From positions 1 through 18,088 of the forward strand of contig SDVU01000191.1 in NCBI GenBank assembly GCA_016256075.1: a DNA stretch of 18,088 nt. The letters are read 5' to 3'. The DNA comes from Dictyocoela muelleri (Eukaryota > Microsporidia). The notes beneath the pieces are model-generated. The model saw only the letters and a list, made by a program, of their open reading frames with translations, ran no database searches and was not told the DNA's origin. The position numbers and the translations under genes are program-made. Shown one piece after another: positions 8,522-16,564 of the stretch; position 1 is the stretch's first letter, and every line of letters starts with the position of its first letter.

Positions 8522-9862
8522 ATGGCTGAGCTTGATGGTTATCTCTATCACTCACAAGGTCATTCAATAAAGAAAGGATATAGAGGGAGGTGTGTAAGAA
8601 AACAATATGTAATGCAAAGAATTTACTGATGCTGAGGATATTGTCCATAGCGAAGAAATACGCTCACATGATGTCGAAAAAAGTGTAACCTTAAAATAAA
8701 TACGAGAAATATTATTAATAAGGACTCTCTTGCAACTAATGAACTTTTAAATTATATAATCTGCCGTATATTGTCTGGTAAATCATTTGAAAATTTGAGT
8801 CAACTGCAAAACATCAAAACTTTAAGAAACCGAATAAGTTTACTGAGAAAAAATAGTTTAAATCGTGCCTTATATTCTTTTAATGACATTCCTGAAGCCT
8901 ATAAGTATATGAAAAATGGTGAACGATTTGTTTTGTATGATCGGGATACACCGATTACAGAAGAATTATTATAATGGGTACTCATGAAAACATATCTATT
9001 TTGAGAGATTGTAAATATTGGATAATGGTTGATAATTTTCATATTGCTCCAAATGGGTTAGAACAATTATATGTTATTAAATAAAAAGTTTTGAATCTCA
9101 ACATTCCATTGATATATATATATATATATATATATTAAAGAAGCGTATAATAGCCGATGATTACGATGATGTATTTTACAATATCAAATTATTAACTGAA
9201 ACTTGTCGCCCATAAAACATAGTAATAGATTTTGATATGAGTGTACTCGTATCTTTAAAAAAAACTATCCTTCATCTCAAATAAATTGATGTTTATTTCA
9301 TTTTGGTCAGGCTATATGGAGAAATTTTGGTAAATTATGTCTTGTCGTTGAATAAAAAACGAGTGAAGTTATCAATAGTTACTTTAGAATGTTTCTTTTA
9401 CTTGCATTTATTCCTTCAAATAGTGTCTATACAGAATTTTTATAAATCATTAAGTCTATTCAAATAAGTTGTTTGTATAATAAGTTCTATGAATTTATAG
9501 TTTATTTTGAAAAAAAATATTTTGGTAAATATGATAATACTAAAATAATTATTAAACCTAGATTCGATATATCATTCTAGAATGCTTATGATAGGGTTAT
9601 CAATTCAATTCCAAGAATTAATAATTCATTAGAGGGGTAGATCAGAACCATAAAGAAGTCGTTAGAATATCTTCTCCAAATATTATAAATTTAATTACAG
9701 CTTTACAAAAGGAGCAAATCTATTACGAAAAGATATTATTGGAACAAAGAGGCACAAAAACTCAAAACACTTTGAATGAAAATGAAGAGAAATTATTTAG
9801 GCTATGTTTGAACTTTAGAAACTTTAAAGGCTTATTGTACCTAAAAGTTATCTTAACACTCT
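8522..9862 (+). pseudogene. Mutator-like transposase of MULE-2, FLYWCH N-terminus
   Basis: Pieces in changing frames follow MULE transposase order. The ATG at 8522 starts MAELDGYLYHSQGH, followed by GYRGRCVRK, which resembles the start of a FLYWCH finger. A helical linker follows (8702-8974, including NRISLLRKNSLNRALYS and RFVLYD). At 8974-9084, YWIMVDNFHIAPNGLEQLYV corresponds to the W-x-x-DGTF...P...QLY core block. HFGQAIWRNF lies near 9300, and LAFIPSNSVYTEF and YFEKKYFGKY near 9410-9530. The block AYDRVINSIPRINNSLEG near 9590 matches the usual R-NNS-EGW signature, and a coiled tail ends near 9860. At least five stops or frame changes occur, plus a TA microsatellite within the former coding region. 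It is non-functional. Confidence 0.75.
9112..9134. repeat. (TA)n microsatellite inside MULE-2
   Basis: This is an uninterrupted run of about eleven TA dinucleotides within the decayed transposase relic, consistent with relaxed constraint there. Confidence 0.9.
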
Positions 9863-10036
9863 ACAAATAGAAGTTAACCCAATAAAAAACTTATCTTTTA
9901 TTATTTAAATTTGTTTAGTAAACTTTTAAAATAATTTGTAAGGTCTTTTTGACCCAACGGTATATAATCCACTCCGACCGAATTTAGTCCAATTAGGGCA
10001 AAAGCCCGCTTTGTTCAAATTCGGGCGGAGTGTATG

Positions 10037-10151
10037 TATTGATGTTCTCTCTATTTTGATACATTATACATGTGGATGTTGTACAACGCCTATACATTAA
10101 TCACGAAAATATGTATAGTTCGTAAGACTCATAGATAAATTACAACACTAC
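10037..10151. other. Spacer between MULE-2 and the hairpin MITE
   Basis: About 115 bp with no recognisable gene or repeat. If the SINE fragments at 8283-8400 and 10985-11082 were once one copy, this would be part of its lost middle, but no sequence similarity supports that. Confidence 0.4.
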
Positions 10152-10225
10152 ATATCATTGTACTACGTAACAGATTATTTATCATCATGCATCTGGTCAG
10201 CTTTTCATTACTGTATCTTGTAAGT
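10152..10225 (+). repeat. 74-bp direct repeat, left copy
   Basis: ATATCATTGTACTACG to ATCTTGTAAGT matches 10786-10859 with about four mismatches, clustered where this copy has GCTTTT and the other ACACCT. The two copies exactly flank the 560-bp hairpin element, so the block behaves like an unusually long target duplication or a pre-existing tandem duplication with an insertion at the junction. Confidence 0.9.
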
Positions 10226-10785
10226 GGCTGAGCAAAGATCCGCCACTTAGTGGCGAAACGCCACTTTTTTCGCCATTGATTTTTTAACCATTATGAAACT
10301 TCACACAATGGTTACAAAAGTTCAAAATGGAACAAGAAAGCGTGTTTTTCGCGGTAATGCATATAACAAGCACAAAAACGCGAAAAAGGTTGCTAGGAAT
10401 GTGAATACAGAAAATGTAAAAATAACCTTGACAATGATTGCGCCGTTTCACCACTAGTGATGAAACACTGCTAACGATGTTTATATGAAATTTTGTATAT
10501 ATACATTCGTTTTTATCAATTTTTTCATGGATATTGGGCTATTTTTTTATTAACACTAATCATAACCCGAGATCACAATTTATTTTTTGCATTTCACGTA
10601 TTCACATCTACCAGAAGTTGTTACGTTCACGTTTTTGTGATTGTTTTTTTATACGCGTCATAAAGCAGCTTTTCTGGTTCGATTTTGCTTTTTTAACTAT
10701 TTTCCGGTATTTCAAAAGGAATAAAAAATCAGTGGGGAAAAAAGCGACGTTTCGCCACTAAGTGGCGAATCGACATTAGCCCTAA
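10226..10785. mobile_element. 560-bp long-hairpin MITE
   Basis: The two halves are imperfect inverted copies over at least 200 bp each. The left half reads CGCCACTTAGTGGCGAAACG, TGATTTTTTA, GAACAAGAAAGC, ACAAAAACG and ATGTGAATAC. The right half reversed reads CGCCACTTAGTGGCGAAACG, TGATTTTTTA, GAACCAGAAAAGC, ACAAAAACG and ATGTGAATAC in the same order. The outermost tips also pair (GGCTGAG on the left, GGCTAAT on the right). The near-terminal CGCCACTTAGTGGCG is itself a palindrome. Short ORFs inside are by-products of the inverted repeat. There is no transposase, so it is non-autonomous. Local GC content is clearly above the surroundings. The superfamily is undecided; hAT is possible from the TAGGGCTAATG-like tip. 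Confidence 0.8.
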
Positions 10786-10859
10786 ATATCATTGTACTAC
10801 GTAACAGATTATTTATCATCATGCATCTGGTCAACACCTCATTACTGTATCTTGTAAGT
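10786..10859 (+). repeat. 74-bp direct repeat, right copy
   Basis: Partner of 10152-10225, about 95% identical. It begins immediately after the last base of the hairpin MITE and runs into unrelated AT-rich DNA at TATATTTC. Confidence 0.9.
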
Positions 10860-10910
10860 TATATTTCATATCATCTAAATTCATTGAGGGGATTAAAAAA
10901 TTATTTTAAG

Positions 10911-10970
10911 GTAAAATCTTGTCTGGACACGTATCAGTTGTAAAATCTTGCCACAAAATCAAGATTTTAC
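10911..10970. repeat. GTAAAATCTTG direct and inverted motifs
   Basis: GTAAAATCTTG occurs at 10911-10921 and again at 10940-10950, and its perfect complement CAAGATTTTAC at 10960-10970. The last two can form an 11-bp stem with a 9-base loop. No function is assigned. The block lies just inside the SINE head fragment at 10985 and could be a remnant of an inserted element. Confidence 0.6.
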
Positions 10971-10984
10971 TCTTGATCCTTTAA

Positions 10985-11082
10985 TGTCAATCCAATTTTT
11001 TATGAAAGTGACGTCGCCATGATTCGAACCTAGATACTTAAATTTTCATTATAAAGTTTAACAATTGAGCTATCTGTTCTTA
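10985..11082 (-). repeat. SINE-like repeat, tRNA-like head fragment S3 (minus strand)
   Basis: On the minus strand CAGATAGCTCAATTG carries an A-box-like sequence (11062-11072). GGTTCGAATCA at 11020-11030 is a near-perfect B-box (consensus GGTTCGANTCC). GACGTCACTTTCATAAAAAA follows, matching GACGTCACACTTCAATAAAT in copy S1. Similarity ends after about 100 bp. It is the best-preserved tRNA-like head in the window. It is not called a tRNA gene, because the acceptor and anticodon stems do not pair convincingly and the sequence continues into the SINE body. Confidence 0.65.
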
Positions 11083-13390
11083 CTGGTTATTGTAAATGCA
11101 TTTTGTTTTGTAATTTTTTTGTTGAAATAGATAACTGAAATCCTCGCAACATCTAACCTACACCTATACTTAATCATATTATTTGTCATATTTTGTTTTG
11201 TGAAAATATACCCATTACAACAACATAAAAGTTTACTTATTGTTCGAGATTTAAAATTCAAATTTAATTAAGGGGAAAAAATTTGCTGAGTTTTCGTCTT
11301 ATTTATTTTGAGATTTTGCGCTTATAAAAAAATTTATTCTTGACCGAACTTAGGAAGTCCTGATCAAAAATATAAACTTAATACATAAGAGAAAACTAAA
11401 TAAAAATTATTTAAAATAAACATAGAATTTTTAGATCTTTATAGGTATATTGGTAGTTCTATTTAAGCCATGATATATAAAGATTTATAAAATTTATTTG
11501 TTCGCAACATATTTAATAAGGATCATGAGATTAAATTTATAACCGATAAAGGATTTTTTTACGTTTTTACCTTAATATTTTAATGTATAAAAAGATTTTT
11601 TTAAAAAAAATATTTTGAATAACAAAAATCATAATTTTATATAATTTTTAATTACCGAGATATCATTTTTTTTATTTACATTGAAAAAAAACAATGGGTG
11701 TATAATTTTTTGTATTTTTAATATTCGGTTTATATTTTTTTATAACGACCAATTACCTTCAATTGTATTCTTGTGCACATTATTTATCTATTATTGAATC
11801 ACAAATAATGATTTGCTGTTAAGTAGGGATAAAATTTTGATATATAGCATATATCTCTCCAAATCGCTATATATGACGTTCCCGGGTTTATATATTTGCA
11901 AATTAATTCTATTAAGGTTTCAGTATCTCTATTTTTTATAGGCACTAAAATTATTCTATGGCACCTAACCTCTCAACAATACCTAGAACACAGAAACCTT
12001 CAACTCGATGGTCTATGTCACTTCTTTCTTCTAAACTTACTCTCATAAATTTCAACAATCAATCATTCAACTCCTATAGGTTCAAGAGAAAAAACCTCGC
12101 ATTTACTTTCTCATTCAAAATTGATAATTTTTTTTAAACTATTATAATCAATAGATAGAAGCAATTACATATACTTAGAGATAACGGTTAAATGAAACTC
12201 GTTTACAAAAATGTAACCAACAAACCCAACCTGTATTTTTAAATATTGTGTTTTTAAATAAACAATTTTTTTCTGCAAAATTTCATCTCACACATCATTT
12301 TTTTTAGTTTTTCTACATTTATATATTACACCTGAAGCACATAAATAACACTTGTTTTTGATTTTTTTTTGCAAATATATTTTTCAATAAATTCTGAAAT
12401 TTCATCACTTTCCAATTTTATTATCATACCAAGGGTAGTAACAAAAAAAATTTACTCTTCTTTTTAGCACATATAAGCACCTTTTATAATTCTTCAAATC
12501 ATAGTTTAAATAAAAATACTAATATATCTGAAAAGATCTAAAATTTAATGCTTATTTTAAATAACTTTTATGTAGTTTCTTATTATTTTTTAAAATTTCT
12601 ATTTTTTTCAACGGGGTCAAAAGTCAGGGTTGGAAGCTTTTTTTTGATAATTGTCGATTTATTAATTTTACCAGAAAAGGCCTTTTGATTTTGACAATTT
12701 ACCGATAAGCCACAGCGCGTAAAATATGTACAGCGATTGTCATTTTTTTAGAAATGACATTTGTGGGAACAAATTCTGATGACAATTTATGACACAGTTT
12801 AAACACGACTACACTAACACACCTAATATTCATATTCAAATTGTTTAATAATTAATGATGTTTTTTTGTGGCCAAAATCACATTTAGCCAGAATCTCACA
12901 TTTAGTTTACCAATATTGTTTTCATTATTAAATTATTTTTTATTTATGTATATTTGATTTCGAGCCCAAAACGATACTATTACAATATAAATGATATATT
13001 TTGCAATACAAAAATATTACGAGAAAGAAAACAGAAAATTATAAGAATTATTATTTCAATGTTACAACTCCTTTAGTATCGTTATTTTTCATTCTTATAA
13101 CATGGTTGTAGATTATTACATAAGATCAATAGTTTAATGTACTGTAAATCTAAAATTATGGAGTAAGATTATTAATAAAGATACTGTGAGAGTTACCACA
13201 TTAAAATAATCATATTTAAAATTTACGATTTTCTATCTCCTAATAAGTTTGATTTCAAAGGTGGTTATTTATATTGAACCAGTACCCAAATTTTTGTTAT
13301 TTAAAAATTTTACAAACAATATTTTTTTTAAAAATTCTAAAAAATACACATTTTTATAAAAAAGTAATAAAAATTCAATATTTATTATTT
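11083..13390. other. 2.3-kb AT-rich region without a supported gene
   Basis: Most of this is low-complexity A/T. Two minus-strand patches look like decayed coding DNA. One lies at about 12130-11955, with a frame containing SLEERSDIDHRVEGFCVLG and two stops upstream. The other lies near 12480-12290, with short Cys-bearing pieces such as KNKCYLCASGVIYKCRK. Neither could be assigned. A perfect TGTCATTT/AAATGACA stem-loop occurs near 12740-12762. No tRNA, rRNA or intact transposon was seen. Confidence 0.4.
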
Positions 13391-13618
13391 TCATATTTCA
13401 TTTTCTGAAAGAATATTAATTTCTCTGTATTCCAATTCATCCTGATTAACCTTAATCCTGTATGAATGCCAACAAATTTTTTTATTACATGAACAATAAT
13501 ATTTATTATTATACTTAACAATTAAAAATTCATTTTCAACTATATAGAAGAATACGTCAAGGTATGATGATATAAATGCTTCTGAGTTATAAATTTTCGA
13601 AATGTCTTTACCAAACAT
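13391..13618 (-). CDS. Small orphan ORF, possibly a remnant of a lectin-like gene
   Basis: This encodes 75 aa and is not recognised with confidence. The middle (residues 26-52) reads YIVENEFLIVKYNNKYYCS, then CNKKICWHSYRI. The pattern of hydrophobic strand, NNKYxC, CxKK and xYxI loosely resembles the second strand block of the lectin-like protein at 14892-16070 (FSIKFVSNNKYLC ... LCDKKNELKSKYFI). It has no signal peptide and is far shorter than a full trefoil. Upstream in the same frame is a stop seven codons before the ATG, and no well-placed TATAAA is seen. It could be a fragment of a dead family member, a short real gene, or a chance frame. Its codon use is AT-rich like that of the true genes. 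Confidence 0.3.
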   Translation of the reverse strand: MFGKDISKIYNSEAFISSYLDVFFYIVENEFLIVKYNNKYYCSCNKKICWHSYRIKVNQDELEYREINILSENEI

Positions 13619-13851
13619 TAAATATAGCTAATTAGAAATTCTTTTACTTTCTTATTATCAATTTTGTTCATACTAGGGGTTAAATAATAAAATCACGGAA
13701 ACCTGATCACTAAAAGTATGTAAAATAAAGAGATTTTTTTAGATGCTTTAATATTAAGTTGAATTAAATCTTAAAAACAAGGTTTATTAAATAAATATTA
13801 TATAAAAATAATAATTAGCAAAATGTTTATATTATATTTTCATTTTGATAT
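13619..13851. other. AT-rich spacer
   Basis: No gene or recognisable repeat is visible between the orphan ORF and the inverted SINE fragment. Confidence 0.5.
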
Positions 13852-13984
13852 TACCCATAATTGCCAGCTTTAGATTCGCTCCTAACCTTCGTTTTTAGAC
13901 CTTTGTTACAAGTGTTAAGTCAACGACTCGCATAATCTAATCAGAAGGTCGGTTATATACGCGATTTCCGTTTTATCAATGGCT
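13852..13984 (-). repeat. SINE-like repeat, 3' fragment S4 (minus strand)
   Basis: On the minus strand this reads CATTGATAAAACGGAAATCG, CGTATATAAC, CTTCTGATTAG, AACAAAGGTCTAAA and AGCTGGCAATTATGG. It is collinear with the last about 135 bp of copy S1 (GTATACATTT, CTTCTGGGTAG, AACTAAAGGTCTAAA, AGTTGGCAGCTATGG). It abuts full-length copy S5 in the opposite orientation. Confidence 0.65.
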
Positions 13985-13992
13985 ATGAATAG

Positions 13993-14430
13993 TATCACAT
14001 GGTTCGGAGATTAACACTCTTTAATGCAAATTTAAGCGTCGTTGTTTAAATCCCGGGAAGGTGAATTTAATAAATAATTGAAATATGATTTTATTGTATA
14101 TAAATAAAGAAGTAATAACAGTTGTTACAGTGTAGTATAGCTGAATAGAATTGCTCTAATATGATAATGAAGTAGAAGGGGCTCACCAAAATATGGAGAT
14201 GATTTTAGTGATGTATCTCAGAAAATAGTAGAAGAAGTGTAAAAATCATGAAAAGCACTAATTACCTGTATCCTGTTGAGTCTTTGCTAAAACGAAAATT
14301 GTGTATAAAAATGGAAAAATATAGTATCGTATTACTTATACAGGAACCCAAGGACTAAAAATAAAGGTAGGAGACAACTCTTCGGATGGGAATTTTGGTA
14401 GTTTCAAGATGTTTAACTATATAAATTATA
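13993..14430 (+). repeat. SINE-like repeat with tRNA-like head, copy S5 (full length)
   Basis: The head is more eroded than in S1 (A-box region GGTTCGGAGA, B-box region TGTTTAAATCC), but block order and spacing are the same. GAGATTAACACTCTT matches GAGATTACCACTCTT, CAGTGTAGTATAGCTGA at 14128 matches CAGTGTGGTATAGCTGA, and CACTAATTACCTGTATCC matches CTACTAATTACCTGTATC. The 3' part matches AACCCAAGGACTAAA and AACTCTTCGG. Overall identity is about 70-75%, so these two copies are not recent. Confidence 0.7.
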
Positions 14431-14754
14431 CTTTTTCAATATTTTTTGACATTTTAACCTATAAATATCTTTGATGTAAACCATCGGAAATTTTTGGTTG
14501 AGTTAAATGTATTTAAACATTAAATTCATAATTTTTTAAAGTTGTTGATATATTTAAACAATATGATAATTTAAATCATGTGAAATGCCCACTTAATAAC
14601 ATTTAAACAATAATCTTAATATTTTTTAGGTTTAATATTTTATTCTGCTCATCTTGAAATAGAAATGAGTAAAAAATAAAATTAGTACATATTTCAGAAA
14701 ATTCTGAATAACTATCCTAAAAAGGTAATTCTTACTCAAAAAAAATAAAACTTC
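14431..14754. other. AT-rich spacer before gene C
   Basis: About 320 bp of A/T-rich DNA with no open frame, RNA gene or repeat recognised. Confidence 0.5.
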
Positions 14755-14862
14755 AAAAAATATCAATTTACTTTAAAAATATCAATTTGCTTTAAAAAAT
14801 CAATTTACTTTAAAAAATCAATTTACTTTAAAAAATCAATTTACTTTAAAAAATCAATAAAC
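14755..14862. repeat. 18-bp minisatellite past the 3' end of gene C
   Basis: About six copies of AAAAAATCAATTTACTTT are present. The first two are longer (20 and 19 bp), and the next three are perfect 18-bp units starting at 14794, 14812 and 14830. The array ends 30 bp beyond the stop codon of the minus-strand gene C, so it likely lies in or next to the 3' untranslated region. Confidence 0.9.
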
Positions 14863-14891
14863 TAAATTTTAATCATTATAAATCATACAAC

Positions 14892-16070
14892 TTAAACAAT
14901 TCTTATAATTCTCGTAGTTTTACCTTCTGTAGGAATTGAAACGTCATTACCTACACTACTTCCAATATCATTCATCGCTTTTTTGATTGCATCGGTATTA
15001 TTATCGATTTTCTCAACACCATTGTCACTTACTATGAATTGTTCATTGGGGATTATACCTCCTGAGCAAATTGATGGCATTTGGGGACAACAAGGTGGCA
15101 TAGCACATGGTGTTGTACATGGTGCGCATTGTTGGCTGCCAGTTACGATACTTTGTGATTTAGTGATGTCAAGAGGCTTTCCATTAACATTAATAATATT
15201 AATTTCATCAGAACCACCTTTGGAAGTCAATATTTGCCCTAATTTTGATTTCACATTTTCAGGAATAGAACTATCGATTCCCGAAGAACTTGAAACCGAT
15301 CCAGATAAATCCTTTGAAGCTGATCCATCGATTGAAATATCCTTTGAAGCTGATCCACCGACTGATGAGTCCTTTGAAACTGATCCACCGACTGATAAGT
15401 CTTTTGAAGCTGAACCACTCATTGAAAGATCCTTAGAACCAGACGCTGATAAGTCTTTTGATGAAGAACCTGAAATGTCCTTTGAAGACGATTCACTAAG
15501 TGATAAGTCTTTTGAAGCAGTTGCCGATAAATCAGCTTTATCCTCTGATTTTTCCTTTTTCTTCTTGTTATCTTTCTTTTTAGGTTTCTTTTTTTCTTTT
15601 GGTTTTTTTTTTGGTTTTTCGTCATCCTTAATCGTTACAGGTTTTAAATTCCAAACTTGACGATGTGGGTACACTCCACATTTAACGAACGCAACATAAT
15701 CCTGATCCATTCCCGATCTTGCCAAACATAATTCCTTCTGTCTAAATCGTATTTTGTCGCCACCTTGGTTTTCAATAAAATATTTGCTTTTTAGCTCGTT
15801 CTTTTTATCACACAATGCCGATGATGTACCTTCACCTTTGCAAAGATACTTGTTATTTGATACAAACTTAATTGAGAAGACATCACCATTCTTCTCAATT
15901 TTTATCAGGTTTTTGTCAGACTTACTAGTTGGCATATTACCTTTTAAAACTCTAACCGAACCTTTACCTGATGGTAGAGTTATACTTGTACCGAAAGGGG
16001 TTGTTATCGCATAATAACCTTTAGTATAATCAATTGTCATTACAGATTTCAATAAAGATAAAAATAGCAT
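14892..16070 (-). CDS. Secreted ricin-B-lectin protein with Ser-rich repeats and Cys-rich tail (gene C)
   Basis: This encodes 392 aa. Residues 1-12 form a short hydrophobic leader. A beta-trefoil lectin-like core spans about 14-145. Its best repeat is at 113-142 (ELCLAR, then VAFVKCG, then HRQVWNL), a textbook ricin-B unit with an intact Q-x-W. An earlier repeat lies at 64-100 (FSIKF, NNKYLC, LCDKK). A Lys/Pro-rich basic stretch (152-176) follows, then eight SKD[LIS]S repeats in a Ser-rich region (183-262). A Cys cluster (C315, C318, C322, C327, C328, C335) precedes a conserved tail (DVSIPTEGKTTRIIRIV, 376-392). The paralogue at 16565-17626 has the same order of parts. The likely role is an exported surface, wall or polar-tube-associated carbohydrate-binding protein. 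That is inference; the closest known microsporidian group is the ricin-B-lectin family. A TATA-like box lies 22-27 bp upstream of the start. Confidence 0.85.
   Translation of the reverse strand: MLFLSLLKSVMTIDYTKGYYAITTPFGTSITLPSGKGSVRVLKGNMPTSKSDKNLIKIEKNGDVFSIKFVSNNKYLCKGEGTSSALCDKKNELKSKYFIENQGGDKIRFRQKELCLARSGMDQDYVAFVKCGVYPHRQVWNLKPVTIKDDEKPKKKPKEKKKPKKKDNKKKKEKSEDKADLSATASKDLSLSESSSKDISGSSSKDLSASGSKDLSMSGSASKDLSVGGSVSKDSSVGGSASKDISIDGSASKDLSGSVSSSSGIDSSIPENVKSKLGQILTSKGGSDEINIINVNGKPLDITKSQSIVTGSQQCAPCTTPCAMPPCCPQMPSICSGGIIPNEQFIVSDNGVEKIDNNTDAIKKAMNDIGSSVGNDVSIPTEGKTTRIIRIV
15296..15523 (-). repeat. In-frame coding repeats of gene C
   Basis: These are degenerate repeats, mostly 21-30 bp, encoding variants of SASKDLS (eight SKD motifs, residues 186-254). 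On the plus strand they appear as recurring GATAAGTCTTTTGAAGC-like and GATCCACCGACTGA-like units. They keep frame, as expected for expansion under protein-level selection, and probably vary in number between isolates. Confidence 0.75.
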
Positions 16071-16091
16071 GTACCTAAGCTCTCGGATGCT

Positions 16092-16097
16092 TTTATA
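16092..16097 (-). promoter_or_regulatory. TATA-like box of gene C
   Basis: TATAAA on the minus strand lies 22-27 bp upstream of the ATG at 16070, within ACTATAAAAGC. The matching box of the divergent gene D sits at nearly the same distance from its own start. Confidence 0.55.
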
Positions 16098-16383
16098 GTT
16101 TATTTTGACATTTCTTACAATTTATCATAAATGATTTGTATTTTTTTTTGTTTTAGCGTTCATAAATTACCCTATTATGTCATTTTTATCAGTTTTAACT
16201 TTCATAAAAATTATAAATATTTTGGCAGTTTTTTATGATTTGTGTATTTAAAAAAATCATTTTTCGTATTAAAAATTCTTTTTTAGTCAATTATGAATAA
16301 TTCTGGTCATTAATACATTAAATACTAAAATATTTGTTAATGATATTTATTTTATGTTAAATTTATCTTTTTTTATTATTTTT

Positions 16384-16404
16384 TTAGTAATTTAAAATTA
16401 CTAA
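16384..16404. promoter_or_regulatory. Perfect palindrome in the C/D divergent promoter region
   Basis: TTAGTAATTT and AAATTACTAA form 10-bp arms around a single A, within the 494-bp interval between the start codons of genes C and D. A symmetric site between divergent promoters could bind a dimeric regulator for both genes. In DNA this A/T-rich it may also be chance. TTAGTAAT also recurs in the minisatellite past gene D. Confidence 0.35.
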
Positions 16405-16537
16405 ATTAGGAAAATGAAAAAAATGAAAAAAATTCGGTAAAATTATTTGAGAGTATATTATCTCGAAAGATCGATTCGTGTCATTGGTTCTATAGTAAAT
16501 GTCAAAGTATACTAAAAATTGAAAGGTAAAACAGCAA

Positions 16538-16544
16538 TATAAAA
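16538..16544 (+). promoter_or_regulatory. TATA-like box of gene D
   Basis: TATAAAA starts 27 bp upstream of the ATG at 16565. This mirrors gene C and supports the chosen start with a very short leader. Confidence 0.55.
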
Positions 16545-16564
16545 GAAAAATAAAACGACTGATC

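Larger units (their letters stand above)
8401..10036 (+). mobile_element. Mutator-like DNA transposon MULE-2 (decayed)
   Basis: Inverted ends of about 60 bp are visible. The left arm reads CGCCCGAATTCGACTAAAAT, GGCTTTTTTCCC and AATTCGACC. The reversed right arm (10032 down to about 9968) reads CGCCCGAATTTGAACAAAG, GGGCTTTTGCCC and AATTGGACT. A plus-strand transposase relic fills the interior. Candidate 9-bp flanks (TGTATACGG and TGTATGTAT) agree only in part, so the target duplication is eroded or misplaced. The left end interrupts a SINE relic, making MULE-2 the younger of the two. The TIR differs completely from that of MULE-1. Confidence 0.75.

Noticed and set aside
8319-8648. A 109-codon minus-strand ORF
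   Set aside because: It runs across a SINE relic, the terminal repeat of MULE-2 and the antisense of its transposase start, so it cannot be one real gene.
8771-8974. An independent 67-aa gene with a TTG start
   Set aside because: It is an internal open piece of the decayed MULE-2 transposase.
10534-10761. A 75-codon ORF
   Set aside because: It lies wholly in one arm of the hairpin MITE, and the translation is a by-product of the inverted repeat.
10985-11082. A functional tRNA gene
   Set aside because: A- and B-box-like sequences are good, but the acceptor and anticodon stems do not pair properly and the flanking sequence is shared with the repeat family.
11070-11261. A 63-codon minus-strand ORF
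   Set aside because: It overlaps the tRNA-like head of a SINE fragment, has no TATA box at the recurring distance and no recognisable domain.
14983-15660. A 225-codon plus-strand frame opposite gene C
   Set aside because: It is the complement of the repetitive, biased coding sequence of gene C. Gene C has lectin motifs, a leader and a paralogue; this frame has none.
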